Positions 53,008 to 61,741 of a stretch of DNA of 64,000 nt are shown here, piece after piece. Both the position numbers and the translations under genes were made by a program. Source of the DNA: Pseudomonas sp. 102515 (lineage in GTDB: Bacteria > Pseudomonadota > Gammaproteobacteria > Pseudomonadales > Pseudomonadaceae); contig NZ_JAVHTY010000003.1 in NCBI RefSeq assembly GCF_031085165.1, positions 310,001 to 374,000 on the forward strand, read 5' to 3'. The notes under the pieces are model-generated. The model did not search any database, was not told where the DNA came from, and was given only the letters and a program-made list of their open reading frames with translations. Position 1 is the stretch's first letter, and every line of letters starts with the position of its first letter.

Positions 53008-53940
53008 ATGCTGACCCCCAAGAAGCTGTTGCTCAGTACCCTGTTCGCCGCCATGACCTGCACCGGCGCCCTCAATGCCCAGGCCAAGGAACTCACCGTG
53101 GGCCTGGCCGTGGCCAACCTGCAGGCCGACTTCTTCAACCAGATCAAGCAGGCCGTCGAGGCCGAAGGCAAGGCCAAGGGCATCAAGGTGATCACCGTGG
53201 ACGCCCAGGGCAACTCGGCGACCCAGGTCAACCAGATCCAGGACCTGATCACCCGCCAGGTCGACGCCCTGATCTACATCCCGGCCGGCGCCACCGCCGC
53301 CGGTGTCCCGGTCAAGGCGGCCAAGGCCGCCGGCATCCCGGTGGTGGCGGTGGACCGCAACGCCCCCGACGCTCCGGGTGACACCTTCATCGCCAGCGAC
53401 AGCGTCGCCGCCGCCCGCACCCTGGCCGGATACGTCGGCAAGGTCACCAATGGCAAGGGCCGCGTCGCCATCCTCCAGGGCCAGATCGGCACCACGCCGG
53501 AAAACGATCGCGCCAAGGGCTTTTCCGAAGGCCTGGCCACCTTTCCCGAGCTGAAGGTGGTCGCCCAGCAGCCTGCCGAGTGGGCCCAGGACAAGGGCTT
53601 CGCCGTGGCCCAGGACATGCTCCAGCGCGATCCCAACATCAATGTCTTCTTCGGGCGAGCCGACGCCATGGCGCTGGGCGCTGCCCAGGCGGTCAAGGTC
53701 GCCAACCTCGACCATCCGGTGACCATCGTCGGCTTCGACGGCGACGTGGCCGGCCTCAAGGCCGTGGCCGCCGGCACCCTGTCAGCCACCATGACCCAGC
53801 AGACCCGCAAGATGGGACGCATGGCCCTGGAATCGGCGGTGGCGCTCAAGGAAGGCAAGCAGGTGCCCAAGGAGCAGCTGCAGGAGGCGATCCTGACCAC
53901 CAAGGACAACGTCGCCCCCTTCATCGAGAACCACCCGTAA
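53008..53940 (+). CDS. sugar ABC transporter periplasmic binding protein
   Basis: A 310-residue ribose-binding-type protein. The signal peptide ends near NAQA-KE around residue 22; the ATG at 53008 has GGAG 8 bases upstream. The periplasmic-binding-protein fold shows VGLAVANLQADFFNQIKQAVE (key part LQADFFNQIK), ALIYIPAGATAAGVPV near 92, VVAVDRNAPD near 120 and VTIVGFDGDVAGLKAV near 240. The Arg-Asn and Asp residues in VDRNAPD and GFDGD are the usual sugar contacts. The ligand is expected to be a pentose, tetrose or polyol. Confidence 0.92.
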   Translation: MLTPKKLLLSTLFAAMTCTGALNAQAKELTVGLAVANLQADFFNQIKQAVEAEGKAKGIKVITVDAQGNSATQVNQIQDLITRQVDALIYIPAGATAAGVPVKAAKAAGIPVVAVDRNAPDAPGDTFIASDSVAAARTLAGYVGKVTNGKGRVAILQGQIGTTPENDRAKGFSEGLATFPELKVVAQQPAEWAQDKGFAVAQDMLQRDPNINVFFGRADAMALGAAQAVKVANLDHPVTIVGFDGDVAGLKAVAAGTLSATMTQQTRKMGRMALESAVALKEGKQVPKEQLQEAILTTKDNVAPFIENHP

Positions 53941-53947
53941 CCACGAT

Positions 53948-54030
53948 CTGCTGCGCGTTGGCCCAACCTGCGTTGAATACAGCCTGGATCGCCAGCCCGG
54001 TCGGACTGCTCATTTACCACGCGTAAATCC
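53948..54030 (+). repeat. dispersed intergenic repeat, copy B
   Basis: Second copy of the repeat at 37307-37373, starting 8 bases after the binding-protein stop. CTGCTGCGCGTTGGCC, CGTTGAA and TGCTCATTTAC-N5-GTAAATCC keep their order, with a longer middle. It sits inside the transporter operon and could reduce transcription between binding protein and ATPase. Confidence 0.6.
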
Positions 54031-54161
54031 GAGCACACACCTGGTTGACATCCCCCAGCCGCATTCAACTGGGTCGGCTCCACCTCGCAAGATCGTGTCG
54101 GCTCCTGCACCAGGTGCCTCCCGATTGGAGGCGCCGTTTCAGCTCCCCCCTCGGAGGCCCC

Positions 54162-55667
54162 ATGTCCGCCGTCATGCCCCTGGAACAGCCCGCGGCCCTC
54201 AGCCTGAGAAACATCGGCAAGAAATACGCCGGCATCGAGGTGCTGGCCGGGGTGGACGTCGACATCCAGCCCGGTGAGGTCCTGGCCCTGCTCGGCGAGA
54301 ACGGCGCCGGCAAGTCCACCCTGTCGTCGATCATCGCCGGCCTGGTGCCGCCCGAAGCCGGTGGTCGCATGACCTGGCTGGGTCGCGACTACGCCCCGGA
54401 TTCCCCCGGCGCCGCGCTGGCCGCCGGCATCGGCCTGATCCACCAGGAGATCCGCCTGCTGCCGGAACTGACCATCGCCGAGAACATGTTCGTCGGTCGC
54501 CTGCCCATGCGCGGCGGTCGCATTGATCGCGCCTTCATGGAAACCGAGGCCCAGCGCCAGCTGGATCGCCTGGGCCTGAAGGTACCCGCCACGCGCACCG
54601 TGGCCGGCCTCAGCGTGGCCGCCCAGCAACTGGTGGAGATCGCCAAGGCGCTGACCCTCAAGGCGCGCCTCTTGATCCTCGACGAACCCACCGCGGCCCT
54701 GGGTGGCGAAGAGACCGAGTTGCTGTTCGCCCAGGTCGAGCGGCTCAAGGCCGAGGGCGTCTCCTTCATCTACATCAGCCATCGCCTGGAAGAGATCGCG
54801 CGCATCGCCGACCGGGTGCTGGTCTTGCGTGACGGCCGCCAGATCGCCCTGCACGCCACCGCCCAGGTGCCGGTGCGGCAACTGGTGGAAGAGATGGTCG
54901 GGCGCAGCGTGGAGCGCATCTTCCCGACCATGGCCGCACCGGGTACGCGGGAGGTGCTGCGGGTCAAGGACCTCAGCTGCCGCGAGATGCCGCTCAAGCA
55001 CATCGATTTCGCGGTGCGCGCCGGCGAGGTGTTCGGCGTGGCCGGGGTGGTCGGCGCCGGCCGTACCGAACTGGTCCGCGCCATCGCCGGCGCTGCCGAG
55101 CAGGTCACCGGCACCCTGGTGCTGGAAGGCCAGACCTGCCGCTTCGCCAGTCCCTGCGAAGCCATCCAGGCCGGCATCGTACTGGTGCCCGAGGATCGCA
55201 AGCAGCAGGGCGTGGTGGTCGATCACGCCATCGAGGAAAACCTCATCTATGGCAACACCGATCTGCTCGCCGCCGGCGGCTGGGTCTCCCCCGGCGGCCT
55301 GCGCGCCTTCGCCCGCAAGGCGGTGGCGCGGCTCGGCGTGAAGGGCCAACCGGAGCAGGCCATCGCCGCCCTCTCGGGTGGCAACCAGCAGAAGGTGATC
55401 ATCGCCAAGTGGCTGGCCCGCAATCCCAAGGTCTTCATCCTCGACGAGCCCACCCGCGGCATCGACGTCGGCGCCCGCGCCGCCATCTACCAGGTGATCG
55501 CCGAACTGGCGGCCACCGGCATGGCGGTGATCGTGGTCAGCTCGGATCTCGACGAGGTCCTCGGCCTGTCGCACCGGGTCATGGTGATGAGCCGTGGCCA
55601 GCAGATGGGCATTCTCGAACGTGAACAGGCCACTCCGGTGGCCGTGATGGAATTGGCTACCGCCTGA
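54162..55667 (+). CDS. sugar ABC transporter ATPase (RbsA/XylG type, two domains)
   Basis: A 501-residue double ATPase. The first domain has Walker A GENGAGKST near residue 46, signature AGLSVAAQQLVEIAKAL (variant) and Walker B LLILDEPTAAL. The second domain starts near 255; its Walker A is degenerate (GVVGAGRTEL), its signature is ALSGGNQQKVIIAKW near 405, and Walker B is VFILDEPTRGIDVGA. This asymmetry is normal in the family. The start at 54162 has GGAGG 5 bases upstream, and a longer frame covering the intergenic repeat is not used. Confidence 0.93.
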   Translation: MSAVMPLEQPAALSLRNIGKKYAGIEVLAGVDVDIQPGEVLALLGENGAGKSTLSSIIAGLVPPEAGGRMTWLGRDYAPDSPGAALAAGIGLIHQEIRLLPELTIAENMFVGRLPMRGGRIDRAFMETEAQRQLDRLGLKVPATRTVAGLSVAAQQLVEIAKALTLKARLLILDEPTAALGGEETELLFAQVERLKAEGVSFIYISHRLEEIARIADRVLVLRDGRQIALHATAQVPVRQLVEEMVGRSVERIFPTMAAPGTREVLRVKDLSCREMPLKHIDFAVRAGEVFGVAGVVGAGRTELVRAIAGAAEQVTGTLVLEGQTCRFASPCEAIQAGIVLVPEDRKQQGVVVDHAIEENLIYGNTDLLAAGGWVSPGGLRAFARKAVARLGVKGQPEQAIAALSGGNQQKVIIAKWLARNPKVFILDEPTRGIDVGARAAIYQVIAELAATGMAVIVVSSDLDEVLGLSHRVMVMSRGQQMGILEREQATPVAVMELATA

Positions 55668-55681
55668 CTAGGAGTTTTCCC

Positions 55682-56446
55682 ATGCGTCTCTTCGATCTCG
55701 GCGGCCAGACCGCCTTCGTCACCGGTGCCGGCAGCGGCATCGGCCAGGCCATCGCCATCGGTCTCGCCGAGGCGGGGGCGCAGGTGGCCTGCTTCGACCT
55801 GCCTGGCAGTCGCGACCTGGCCGGTACCGTCGAGCGCATCCAGGCCCACGGCCGCCGCGCCCTGGCTCTGGAAGGCTCGGTGACCAGCGCCGCCGACCTG
55901 GAAGCCGCCGTGGCCCGCACCGAGGCCGAACTCGGCCCCCTGAGCCTGGCCGTCAACAGCGCCGGCATCGCCAACGCCCAGCCGGCCGAGGAGCTGGAGC
56001 TGGAGCGCTGGCAGCGCATGCTCGACATCAACCTGACCGGGGTGATGCTCAGCTGCCAAGCCCAGGCACGGGTGATGCTGCCACGCGGTCGCGGTGCCAT
56101 CGTCAACATCGCCTCCATGTCCGGCAGCATCGTCAACCGTGGCCTCCTGCAGGCCCACTACAACACGTCCAAGGCCGGGGTCATCCACCTGACCAAGAGC
56201 CTGGCGATGGAATGGGCCGAGCGCGGCATCCGCGTCAACTGCATCAGCCCCGGCTATACCGCCACCCCCATGAACACCCGCCCCGAGGTGGCCGACCAGG
56301 TCAAGATCTTCGAGCAGACCACCCCACTGGGCCGCATGGCCGAGGTGGAAGAAATGGTCGGCCCGGCGATCTTCCTCTGCAGCCCGGCCGCGTCCTTCTG
56401 CACGGGCGTCGATCTAATCGTCGATGGCGGTTTCGTCTGCTGGTAA
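55682..56446 (+). CDS. short-chain dehydrogenase 1 (polyol dehydrogenase-like)
   Basis: A 254-residue SDR. TGAGSGIGQAIA binds NAD(P) at residues 14-25; the Asp at the end of the second strand (CFDLPGS) favours NAD. NSAGIANAQ, the active-site Ser in ASMSGSIVN near 143 and Tyr-Lys in HYNTSKAG near 158 complete the site. The C terminus CTGVDLIVDGGFVCW resembles arabinitol/sorbitol/xylulose-type SDRs. It starts 14 bases after the ATPase gene. Likely oxidises a polyol to a ketose or an isomeric step next to it. Confidence 0.9.
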   Translation: MRLFDLGGQTAFVTGAGSGIGQAIAIGLAEAGAQVACFDLPGSRDLAGTVERIQAHGRRALALEGSVTSAADLEAAVARTEAELGPLSLAVNSAGIANAQPAEELELERWQRMLDINLTGVMLSCQAQARVMLPRGRGAIVNIASMSGSIVNRGLLQAHYNTSKAGVIHLTKSLAMEWAERGIRVNCISPGYTATPMNTRPEVADQVKIFEQTTPLGRMAEVEEMVGPAIFLCSPAASFCTGVDLIVDGGFVCW

Positions 56447-56492
56447 CAACCCTCTGGCGATCACGCGCACCGGGTCGCCAACCGCTCTAGGA

Positions 56493-56508
56493 GGTTTCAC
56501 GTGGAACA
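56493..56508. promoter_or_regulatory. parS-like sequence overlapping an SDR start codon
   Basis: GGTTTCACGTGGAACA differs from the Pseudomonas parS form TGTTCCACGTGGAACA at two positions and from the core GTTCCACGTGGAAC at one. It overlaps the ribosome site and GTG start of the second SDR, so it could be coincidence. Confidence 0.3.
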
Positions 56509-57301
56509 TCGCTTCGCAGGTCAAACGGTGGTCATTACCGGCGGTTGCCGGGGCATCGGCGAGGGCATCGCCGAGCGCTTCGGTCGCGAGGGTGCCAACC
56601 TGGTGCTGGTGTCCAACGCCGAGCGGGTGCACGACACCGCCACGCGGCTGGCGGCCGAGACCGGTGCCGAGGTGCTGCCGCTAATCGTGGATATCACCGA
56701 CGAGGCGGCGGTGGCCGATCTCTATGCCCAGGCCGAAGCCCGCTTCGGGCGCGTCGACGTCTCGGTGCAGAACGCCGGCGTCATCACCATCGACGCCTTC
56801 GACCGCATGCCGCGCGAGGACTTCGACCGCATCCTGCAGGTCAACACCACCGGCGTCTGGTTGTGCTGCCGCGAAGCGGCCAAGCGCATGGTCGCCGCTG
56901 GCCGTGGTGGGCGCCTGATCAACACCAGCTCCGGCCAGGGTCGCCAGGGCTTCATCTACACGCCGCACTATGCGGCGAGCAAGATGGGCGTCATCGGCAT
57001 CACCCAGAGTCTGGCCCACGAACTGGCGCGCCACGGCATCACGGTCAACGCCTTCTGCCCCGGTATCATCGAAAGCGAGATGTGGGACTACAACGACCGG
57101 GTCTGGGGCGAGATCCTTTCCACCCCGGAAAAGCGCTATGGTCAGGGCGAACTGATGACCGAATGGGTCGGCAACATCCCCATGAAGCGCGCCGGCACTC
57201 CCGCCGACGTAGCCGGCCTGGTGGCCTTCCTCGCCTCGGCGGACGCCGCCTATATCACCGGGCAGGCGATCAATGTGGACGGTGGCCTGATCATGTCTTG
57301 A
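56501..57301 (+). CDS. short-chain dehydrogenase 2 (polyol dehydrogenase-like)
   Basis: A 266-residue SDR using GTG (AGGAGG 7 bases upstream). Nucleotide motif TGGCRGIGEGIAERFG near residues 12-27, VQNAGVITID near 87, active-site Ser in INTSSGQGRQG near 143, Tyr-Lys in HYAASKMGVIGITQSL near 157. The loop NDRVWGEILSTPEKRYGQGEL near 195-215 (key part WGEILSTPEKRYGQG) is a substrate-loop insertion seen in sorbitol and related polyol dehydrogenases. The next strand after the Gly motif ends VSNAE, so cofactor choice is unclear. It is 54 bases after SDR 1. Confidence 0.9.
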   Translation: MEHRFAGQTVVITGGCRGIGEGIAERFGREGANLVLVSNAERVHDTATRLAAETGAEVLPLIVDITDEAAVADLYAQAEARFGRVDVSVQNAGVITIDAFDRMPREDFDRILQVNTTGVWLCCREAAKRMVAAGRGGRLINTSSGQGRQGFIYTPHYAASKMGVIGITQSLAHELARHGITVNAFCPGIIESEMWDYNDRVWGEILSTPEKRYGQGELMTEWVGNIPMKRAGTPADVAGLVAFLASADAAYITGQAINVDGGLIMS

Positions 57302-57312
57302 TCGACCCCCCG

Positions 57313-57342
57313 GGACGCCAGGCCGCAAAAGCCTTGGCGTCC
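57313..57342 (+). terminator. hairpin after the SDR genes
   Basis: GGACGCCAGGC and GCCTTGGCGTCC form a stem of 11-12 bp with one bulge around CGCAAAA, 11 bases after the second SDR stop. No T tract follows. It may separate the transport/SDR operon from the regulator gene. Confidence 0.5.
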
Positions 57343-57488
57343 GGCGGGAGGCTGAGGGAAAATAGCTGGAAAATGCGCCTTTCTAACAGGTACGTGCCTG
57401 CTTTTCGGTAGTTCGTCGCGGTCAGGGGACTTCCCGGTCCGGGCTGGCCGCCGCGAACGCGGCGTATCCGCTGGTACCGGGAATCTGG

Positions 57489-58439
57489 ATGAGTAACCTC
57501 GAAGAACAACGCCTGCTGACCAAGATCGCCTCCCTCTACTACGAAGAAGGACTCAAGCAGTCGCAGATCTCCGAACAGCTCGACCTGTCGCAATCCTTCG
57601 TCAGCCGGGCCCTGAGCCGAGCGCTCAAGGAAGGCATCGTGCGCATCTCGGTGCAGCGCCCGCGCAACTTCCACCTGGAACTGGAACGCCAGCTGCAGCA
57701 GCGCTATGGCATCCGCCAAGCCATCGTGGTGGAGCCCACCGGTGACGACGAAGAGGCCATCAAGCAGGCCATCGGCTCGGCCGCCGCCCACTACCTGGAA
57801 ACCAGCGTCACCGAGAAGGACCACATCGGCATCTCCTCCTGGAGTTCCACCATCCGCGCCATGGTCGGCCACATGCACCGGGGCAGCAGTCGCCAGGGCG
57901 CCACGGAGGTGGTGCAGCTGCTCGGCGGGGTCGGCAACAAGGGCGCCTTCGAGGCCACCCTGCTGACCCAGCAACTGGCCAATTTGCTGGGTTGCCCGGC
58001 CTATCTGCTGCCGTCCCAGAGCATCGAGCAGTCACCGGAAAGTCGCCAGCGCATCCTGCAGCTGGACGAGGTGCGCGAGGTCACCGAACGCTTCGCCCGG
58101 CTCACCGTGGCCCTGGTCGGCATCGGTGAGCTGGAGCCTTCGCAGCTCCTGCGCAACAGCGGCAACTACCATGGCGAGGCCATGCTCGAGGTGCTGGCCG
58201 CCCGCGGCGCGGTGGGTGACATCTGCCTGAGGTACTTCGATGCCCAGGGCCGGCCGGTGCTGGACGACAGCGAAGAGACCGTGGTCGCGGTGGACCTGCC
58301 GCAACTGCTAAAGATCGACCGCGTGGTGGGTCTGGCCGGGGGCCTGCGCAAGGTCAACGCCATCCGCGGCGCGCTGCAAGGCGGTTATCTGGATGTCCTG
58401 GTGGTCGATCTGCGCACCGCCCTAGCGCTGATACCCTGA
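57489..58439 (+). CDS. SorC-family sugar-binding regulator
   Basis: A 316-residue DeoR/SorC-type regulator. The N-terminal helix-turn-helix is YYEEGLKQSQISEQLDLSQSFVSRALSRALKEG near residues 17-49 (key parts KQSQISEQLDLSQSFVSR). The sugar-phosphate-isomerase-like effector domain shows HIGISSWSSTIRAMV near 114, VVQLLGGVGNKG near 140, VALVGIGELEPSQLL near 203 and DRVVGLAGGLRKVNAIRGAL near 278 (key part GLAGGLRKVNAI). Its ligand is typically a phosphorylated sugar from the pathway it controls. It probably governs the divergent transketolase/kinase and transporter operons and perhaps the MFS gene after it. Confidence 0.92.
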   Translation: MSNLEEQRLLTKIASLYYEEGLKQSQISEQLDLSQSFVSRALSRALKEGIVRISVQRPRNFHLELERQLQQRYGIRQAIVVEPTGDDEEAIKQAIGSAAAHYLETSVTEKDHIGISSWSSTIRAMVGHMHRGSSRQGATEVVQLLGGVGNKGAFEATLLTQQLANLLGCPAYLLPSQSIEQSPESRQRILQLDEVREVTERFARLTVALVGIGELEPSQLLRNSGNYHGEAMLEVLAARGAVGDICLRYFDAQGRPVLDDSEETVVAVDLPQLLKIDRVVGLAGGLRKVNAIRGALQGGYLDVLVVDLRTALALIP

Positions 58440-58453
58440 TCGACGCAAGACGC

Positions 58454-58520
58454 TGCCAAAACTGCACTCGAAAACGCGATTCCCTGCCAAACGGCACGCT
58501 CGGCGTGGAAATCTTTGGCA
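58454..58520. promoter_or_regulatory. three TGCCAAA motifs before the MFS gene
   Basis: TGCCAAA lies at 58454-58460 and 58485-58491, and inverted as TTTGGCA at 58514-58520. Spacings of 31 and 29 bases are about three helical turns. They sit 59-125 bases before the MFS start and may be binding sites for a regulator. Confidence 0.35.
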
Positions 58521-58578
58521 ACATTCGGCACGGGCTGATCCGTAAGCTGTAGGACGACCGTTCTCTGGATAGCGTCCC

Positions 58579-60003
58579 ATGACCTCTGCCTCTTCGGCTT
58601 CGGCCACCGCCCCTGCCCTGCCCGCCTCCCAGCGGGCCGCCGCCCTTTCGGCGCGTCTCGATCGCCTGCCGGCCACCCGCAGTCTGTGGCGCCTGGTGGC
58701 CCTGCTGTCCATCGGTGGCTTCTTCGAACTCTACGACCTGTTCCAGACCGCCTACATCAGCCCCGGGCTCTTGCGTGATGGCGTCTTCCAGACCGGCGCG
58801 GCCGGGGTATTCGGGGTCTCCGACCAGGCGGCCTTCGCCGCGGCCACCTTTCTCGGCCTGTTCGTCGGCGCCAGCCTGCTCAGCCCCATCGCCGACCGCT
58901 TCGGCCGCCGGGCGATCTTTACCTGGGCGCTGGTCGGCTACACCCTGGCGACCCTCGCCATGGGCCTGCAGACCACCGCCCTGGGGCTGATCGCCCTGAG
59001 ATTCGTAGTGGGCATCGGCCTGGGCCTGGAGCTGGTGACCATCGACGCCTATCTGTCGGAACTGGTGCCCAAGGCCATGCGCACCTCGGCCTTCGCCTTC
59101 GCCTTCGCCCTTCAGTTCCTCTCGGTGCCGGCGGTGGCGCTGCTGTCCTGGTGGCTGGTACCCCAGGCGCCGCTGGGCATCTCCGGCTGGCGCTGGGTGG
59201 TGCTGTCCAGTGCCGTCTTCGCCCTGTTCATCTGGTGGCTGCGCCAGCGCCTGCCCGAATCACCGCGCTGGCTGGCGCAGCAGGGCCGGCTGGACGAAGC
59301 CGAACGCGGTGTGGAGCGCCTGGAAGCCGCCTGCCAGGCCGACAGCGGCCAGCCGCTGCCGCCACCTGCAGAGGTGGTGGAAGAACGCGCGGTAAACGCG
59401 CGCTTCGCCGCCCTCTGGCAGCCGCCCTATCGACGCCGGGTGATCATGCTGATCGTCTTCAACCTGTTCCAGGCCATCGGCTTCTTCGGCTTCGGCAACT
59501 GGCTGCCGGCGCTGCTGTCCGGCCAGGGCGTGAGCCTGACCCACAGCCTGGGCTATGCCTTCGTCATCACCCTCGCCTATCCACTGGGTCCGCTGCTGTT
59601 CGTGCGCATCGCCAATCGCTTCGAGAACAAGTGGCAAATCGTCGGCTCCGCCCTGGGTACGGTGGGCTTCGGCAGCCTGTTCGCCCTGCAGCAGGGTGCC
59701 CTCGGCCTGATCCTCTGTGGCGTCGGCATCACCTTCTGCAACGCCTGGCTGACCTTCGCCTTCCACTCCTACCAGGCCGAGCTGTTTCCCACCGCCATCC
59801 GCGCCCGGGCGGTGGGCTTCTGCTATTCCTTCAGCCGGCTGTCCACGGTGTTCAGCAGCCTGCTGATCGGCACCCTGCTGGAGCGCCTGGGCACTCCGGG
59901 CGTGCTGGCCTTCATCGTCGCCAGCATGCTGATCGTGGTGCTGACCATCGGCCTGTACGGCCCGCGCACCCGCAACCGGGCGCTGGAGGACATCGCCCGC
60001 TAG
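58579..60003 (+). CDS. MFS sugar-porter-type transporter
   Basis: A 474-residue major facilitator with 12 hydrophobic segments. Sugar-porter-like motifs are ADRFGRRAIF near residue 110, LPESPRWLAQQGRLDEAE near 228 (the PESPR signature after segment 6), and a long cytoplasmic loop. FELYDLFQTAYISPGLL in segment 1 is like the metabolite:H symporters of this group. It follows the SorC gene by 139 bases. It may be a second uptake route for the island's substrate or a related compound, or unrelated to it. Confidence 0.88.
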   Translation: MTSASSASATAPALPASQRAAALSARLDRLPATRSLWRLVALLSIGGFFELYDLFQTAYISPGLLRDGVFQTGAAGVFGVSDQAAFAAATFLGLFVGASLLSPIADRFGRRAIFTWALVGYTLATLAMGLQTTALGLIALRFVVGIGLGLELVTIDAYLSELVPKAMRTSAFAFAFALQFLSVPAVALLSWWLVPQAPLGISGWRWVVLSSAVFALFIWWLRQRLPESPRWLAQQGRLDEAERGVERLEAACQADSGQPLPPPAEVVEERAVNARFAALWQPPYRRRVIMLIVFNLFQAIGFFGFGNWLPALLSGQGVSLTHSLGYAFVITLAYPLGPLLFVRIANRFENKWQIVGSALGTVGFGSLFALQQGALGLILCGVGITFCNAWLTFAFHSYQAELFPTAIRARAVGFCYSFSRLSTVFSSLLIGTLLERLGTPGVLAFIVASMLIVVLTIGLYGPRTRNRALEDIAR

Positions 60004-60015
60004 TCGGGCCCGCAG

Positions 60016-61647
60016 TCAGAGCCGGAACTGCCGTACCGCGCCGTTCAGGTCGCCAGCCAGGCGCGCCAGGTCGCTGCTGGCGGCGGCGGTCTGCCCGGCC
60101 CCGGCGGCGTTCTGGGTGGACAGGTCACGGATGCTGGTGAGGTTGCGATCCACCTCGCGGGCCACCTGGGCCTGCTCCTCGGTGGCGGCGGAGATGCTCA
60201 GGTTGCGCTCGGTGATCTGCACGATGTGGCGACCGATCTCGGCCAGGGCCTCGCCGGCGGCAGCGGCCACCGTCAGGCAGGCACCGGCCTGCCGATTGCT
60301 GGTGGCCATGGCGTCCACCGCCTTGCCGGCGCCGCCCTGGATGGCGCCGATCATGTCTTCGATCTCGCCGGTGGACTGCTGGGTACGGGCCGCCAGGGCG
60401 CGCACCTCGTCGGCCACTACGGCAAACCCCCGCCCCGCCTCGCCGGCGCGCGCCGCTTCGATGGCGGCGTTGAGCGCCAGCAGATTGGTCTGCTCGGCGA
60501 TGCCACGGATGACGTCGAGCACCCCGCTGATGCGCTGTACCTGGGCAGCCAGGCCATCGATCTCGCCGCTGCTGGACGCCACGGCGGTGTGCAGGGCGTG
60601 AATGGTGGTGAGGGTCTCCTCGACCCGGCGCTGACCGAGATCGGCCGAGGCGCGCGAGTCCTGGGCGGCGGCGCTGGCGGCAGCGGCGTTGCGCGCCACC
60701 TCCTCCACCGCGGCGGTCATCTGGTTGACGGCGGTGGCGGCCTGGGCCAGTTCGTCGTTCTGCCGCTGGATGCCGCGCAGGCCGGTCTCGGTGACCGTCG
60801 ACAGCTCCTCGGAAGTGGACGCCAGGGTGGTGGACGACAGGGTCAGGCGCTCCAGGGTGCCGCGCAGGTTGTCCTGCATCCGCGCCATGGCGGCGAGCAG
60901 CCGGCCGGGTTCGTCGCGCCCGTCCTGCTCGACCGGCCGACCGAGGTCATTGGCGGCGATGCGCTCGGCCACCGCCAGGGCTTTTTCCAGCGGTCCGGTG
61001 AGGCTGCGGGTAAAGCGCCAGGCCAGCAGCAGGGTACCGGCCAGGGCCACCGCCATCACCGCCACGGTGATGGCGGTGGCGTTCTGGTAGCTGGCCGTGG
61101 AGGCGGCGGCCAGGCGCGTGACCTTGCCATCGACCAGCCCGGCGAGTTCGTTGACGGTGGCGCTCAGGGCATTGCCGCTGCGGGCCATCTCGCCGTCCTG
61201 ACCGGCAAGCTTGAGCAGCTCGGCGTCGTTCTGGTCGTCCAGCGCCTTGAGATAGCGATTCTGGTTGTCCAGGTAGGTGGCCAGCTGGCCGGTCATCCGG
61301 GTATAGACCTCACGCCCGGTGTCGGTGAGCAGCAGGGCGTCGAACTGGCGCACGTGCTGTTCCAGGGCGGCCTTGGCCGCTTCGATGGCCTTGTGTACCG
61401 CCTGGGTCTCGGCGTTGGAGGTCGCCAGCATCAGCCCCTGGTTGTGCATGCGCAGACTCAGCAGGTCGGCGCGGATTTCGCCGATGGTCTGGACGCTGGG
61501 GATCACGTTACCGACGATCTGCTCCTCGCCCTCCTTGATGACGCGATTCTGGCCCAGGGAAAACAGCCCGAGGCCGATCACCAGCAGGGCGAAGAATCCA
61601 AAGGCGACCAGGGCCCGCGGGGCGATGTTGAGGGAGCGAAGCTTCAC
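60016..61647 (-). CDS. methyl-accepting chemotaxis protein
   Basis: A 543-residue chemoreceptor. The GTG start at 61647 has GGAG 6 bases upstream; a longer frame exists. Two membrane segments (residues 11-32 and about 190-210) bracket a four-helix-bundle ligand domain of about 155 residues ([20 protein letters not shown], key part [14 protein letters not shown]). A HAMP domain ([21 protein letters not shown]) and a cytoplasmic coiled-coil with the conserved tip [24 protein letters not shown] (key part [18 protein letters not shown]) follow. The ligand is unknown; position beside the sugar island is suggestive only. There is no CheR-tethering pentapeptide at the C terminus. Confidence 0.94.
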   Translation of the reverse strand: MKLRSLNIAPRALVAFGFFALLVIGLGLFSLGQNRVIKEGEEQIVGNVIPSVQTIGEIRADLLSLRMHNQGLMLATSNAETQAVHKAIEAAKAALEQHVRQFDALLLTDTGREVYTRMTGQLATYLDNQNRYLKALDDQNDAELLKLAGQDGEMARSGNALSATVNELAGLVDGKVTRLAAASTASYQNATAITVAVMAVALAGTLLLAWRFTRSLTGPLEKALAVAERIAANDLGRPVEQDGRDEPGRLLAAMARMQDNLRGTLERLTLSSTTLASTSEELSTVTETGLRGIQRQNDELAQAATAVNQMTAAVEEVARNAAAASAAAQDSRASADLGQRRVEETLTTIHALHTAVASSSGEIDGLAAQVQRISGVLDVIRGIAEQTNLLALNAAIEAARAGEAGRGFAVVADEVRALAARTQQSTGEIEDMIGAIQGGAGKAVDAMATSNRQAGACLTVAAAAGEALAEIGRHIVQITERNLSISAATEEQAQVAREVDRNLTSIRDLSTQNAAGAGQTAAASSDLARLAGDLNGAVRQFRL

Positions 61648-61741
61648 CGGAGACTCCTCGAAAAAATGATTAGCCCCCTCATGATCGGCCAAACGGCGCC
61701 AGGCTTTAGGGTTCGCTGGCAGCGGATGGACGATTTATCGC

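Noticed and set aside
53274-55574. A 766-codon minus-strand frame opposite the ABC transporter genes
   Set aside because: Both real genes on the plus strand have all family motifs; the antisense product is low-complexity.
58500-58578. A sigma54 promoter before the MFS gene
   Set aside because: TTGGCA and GGCACG words are present but not with the GG-N10-GC spacing required.
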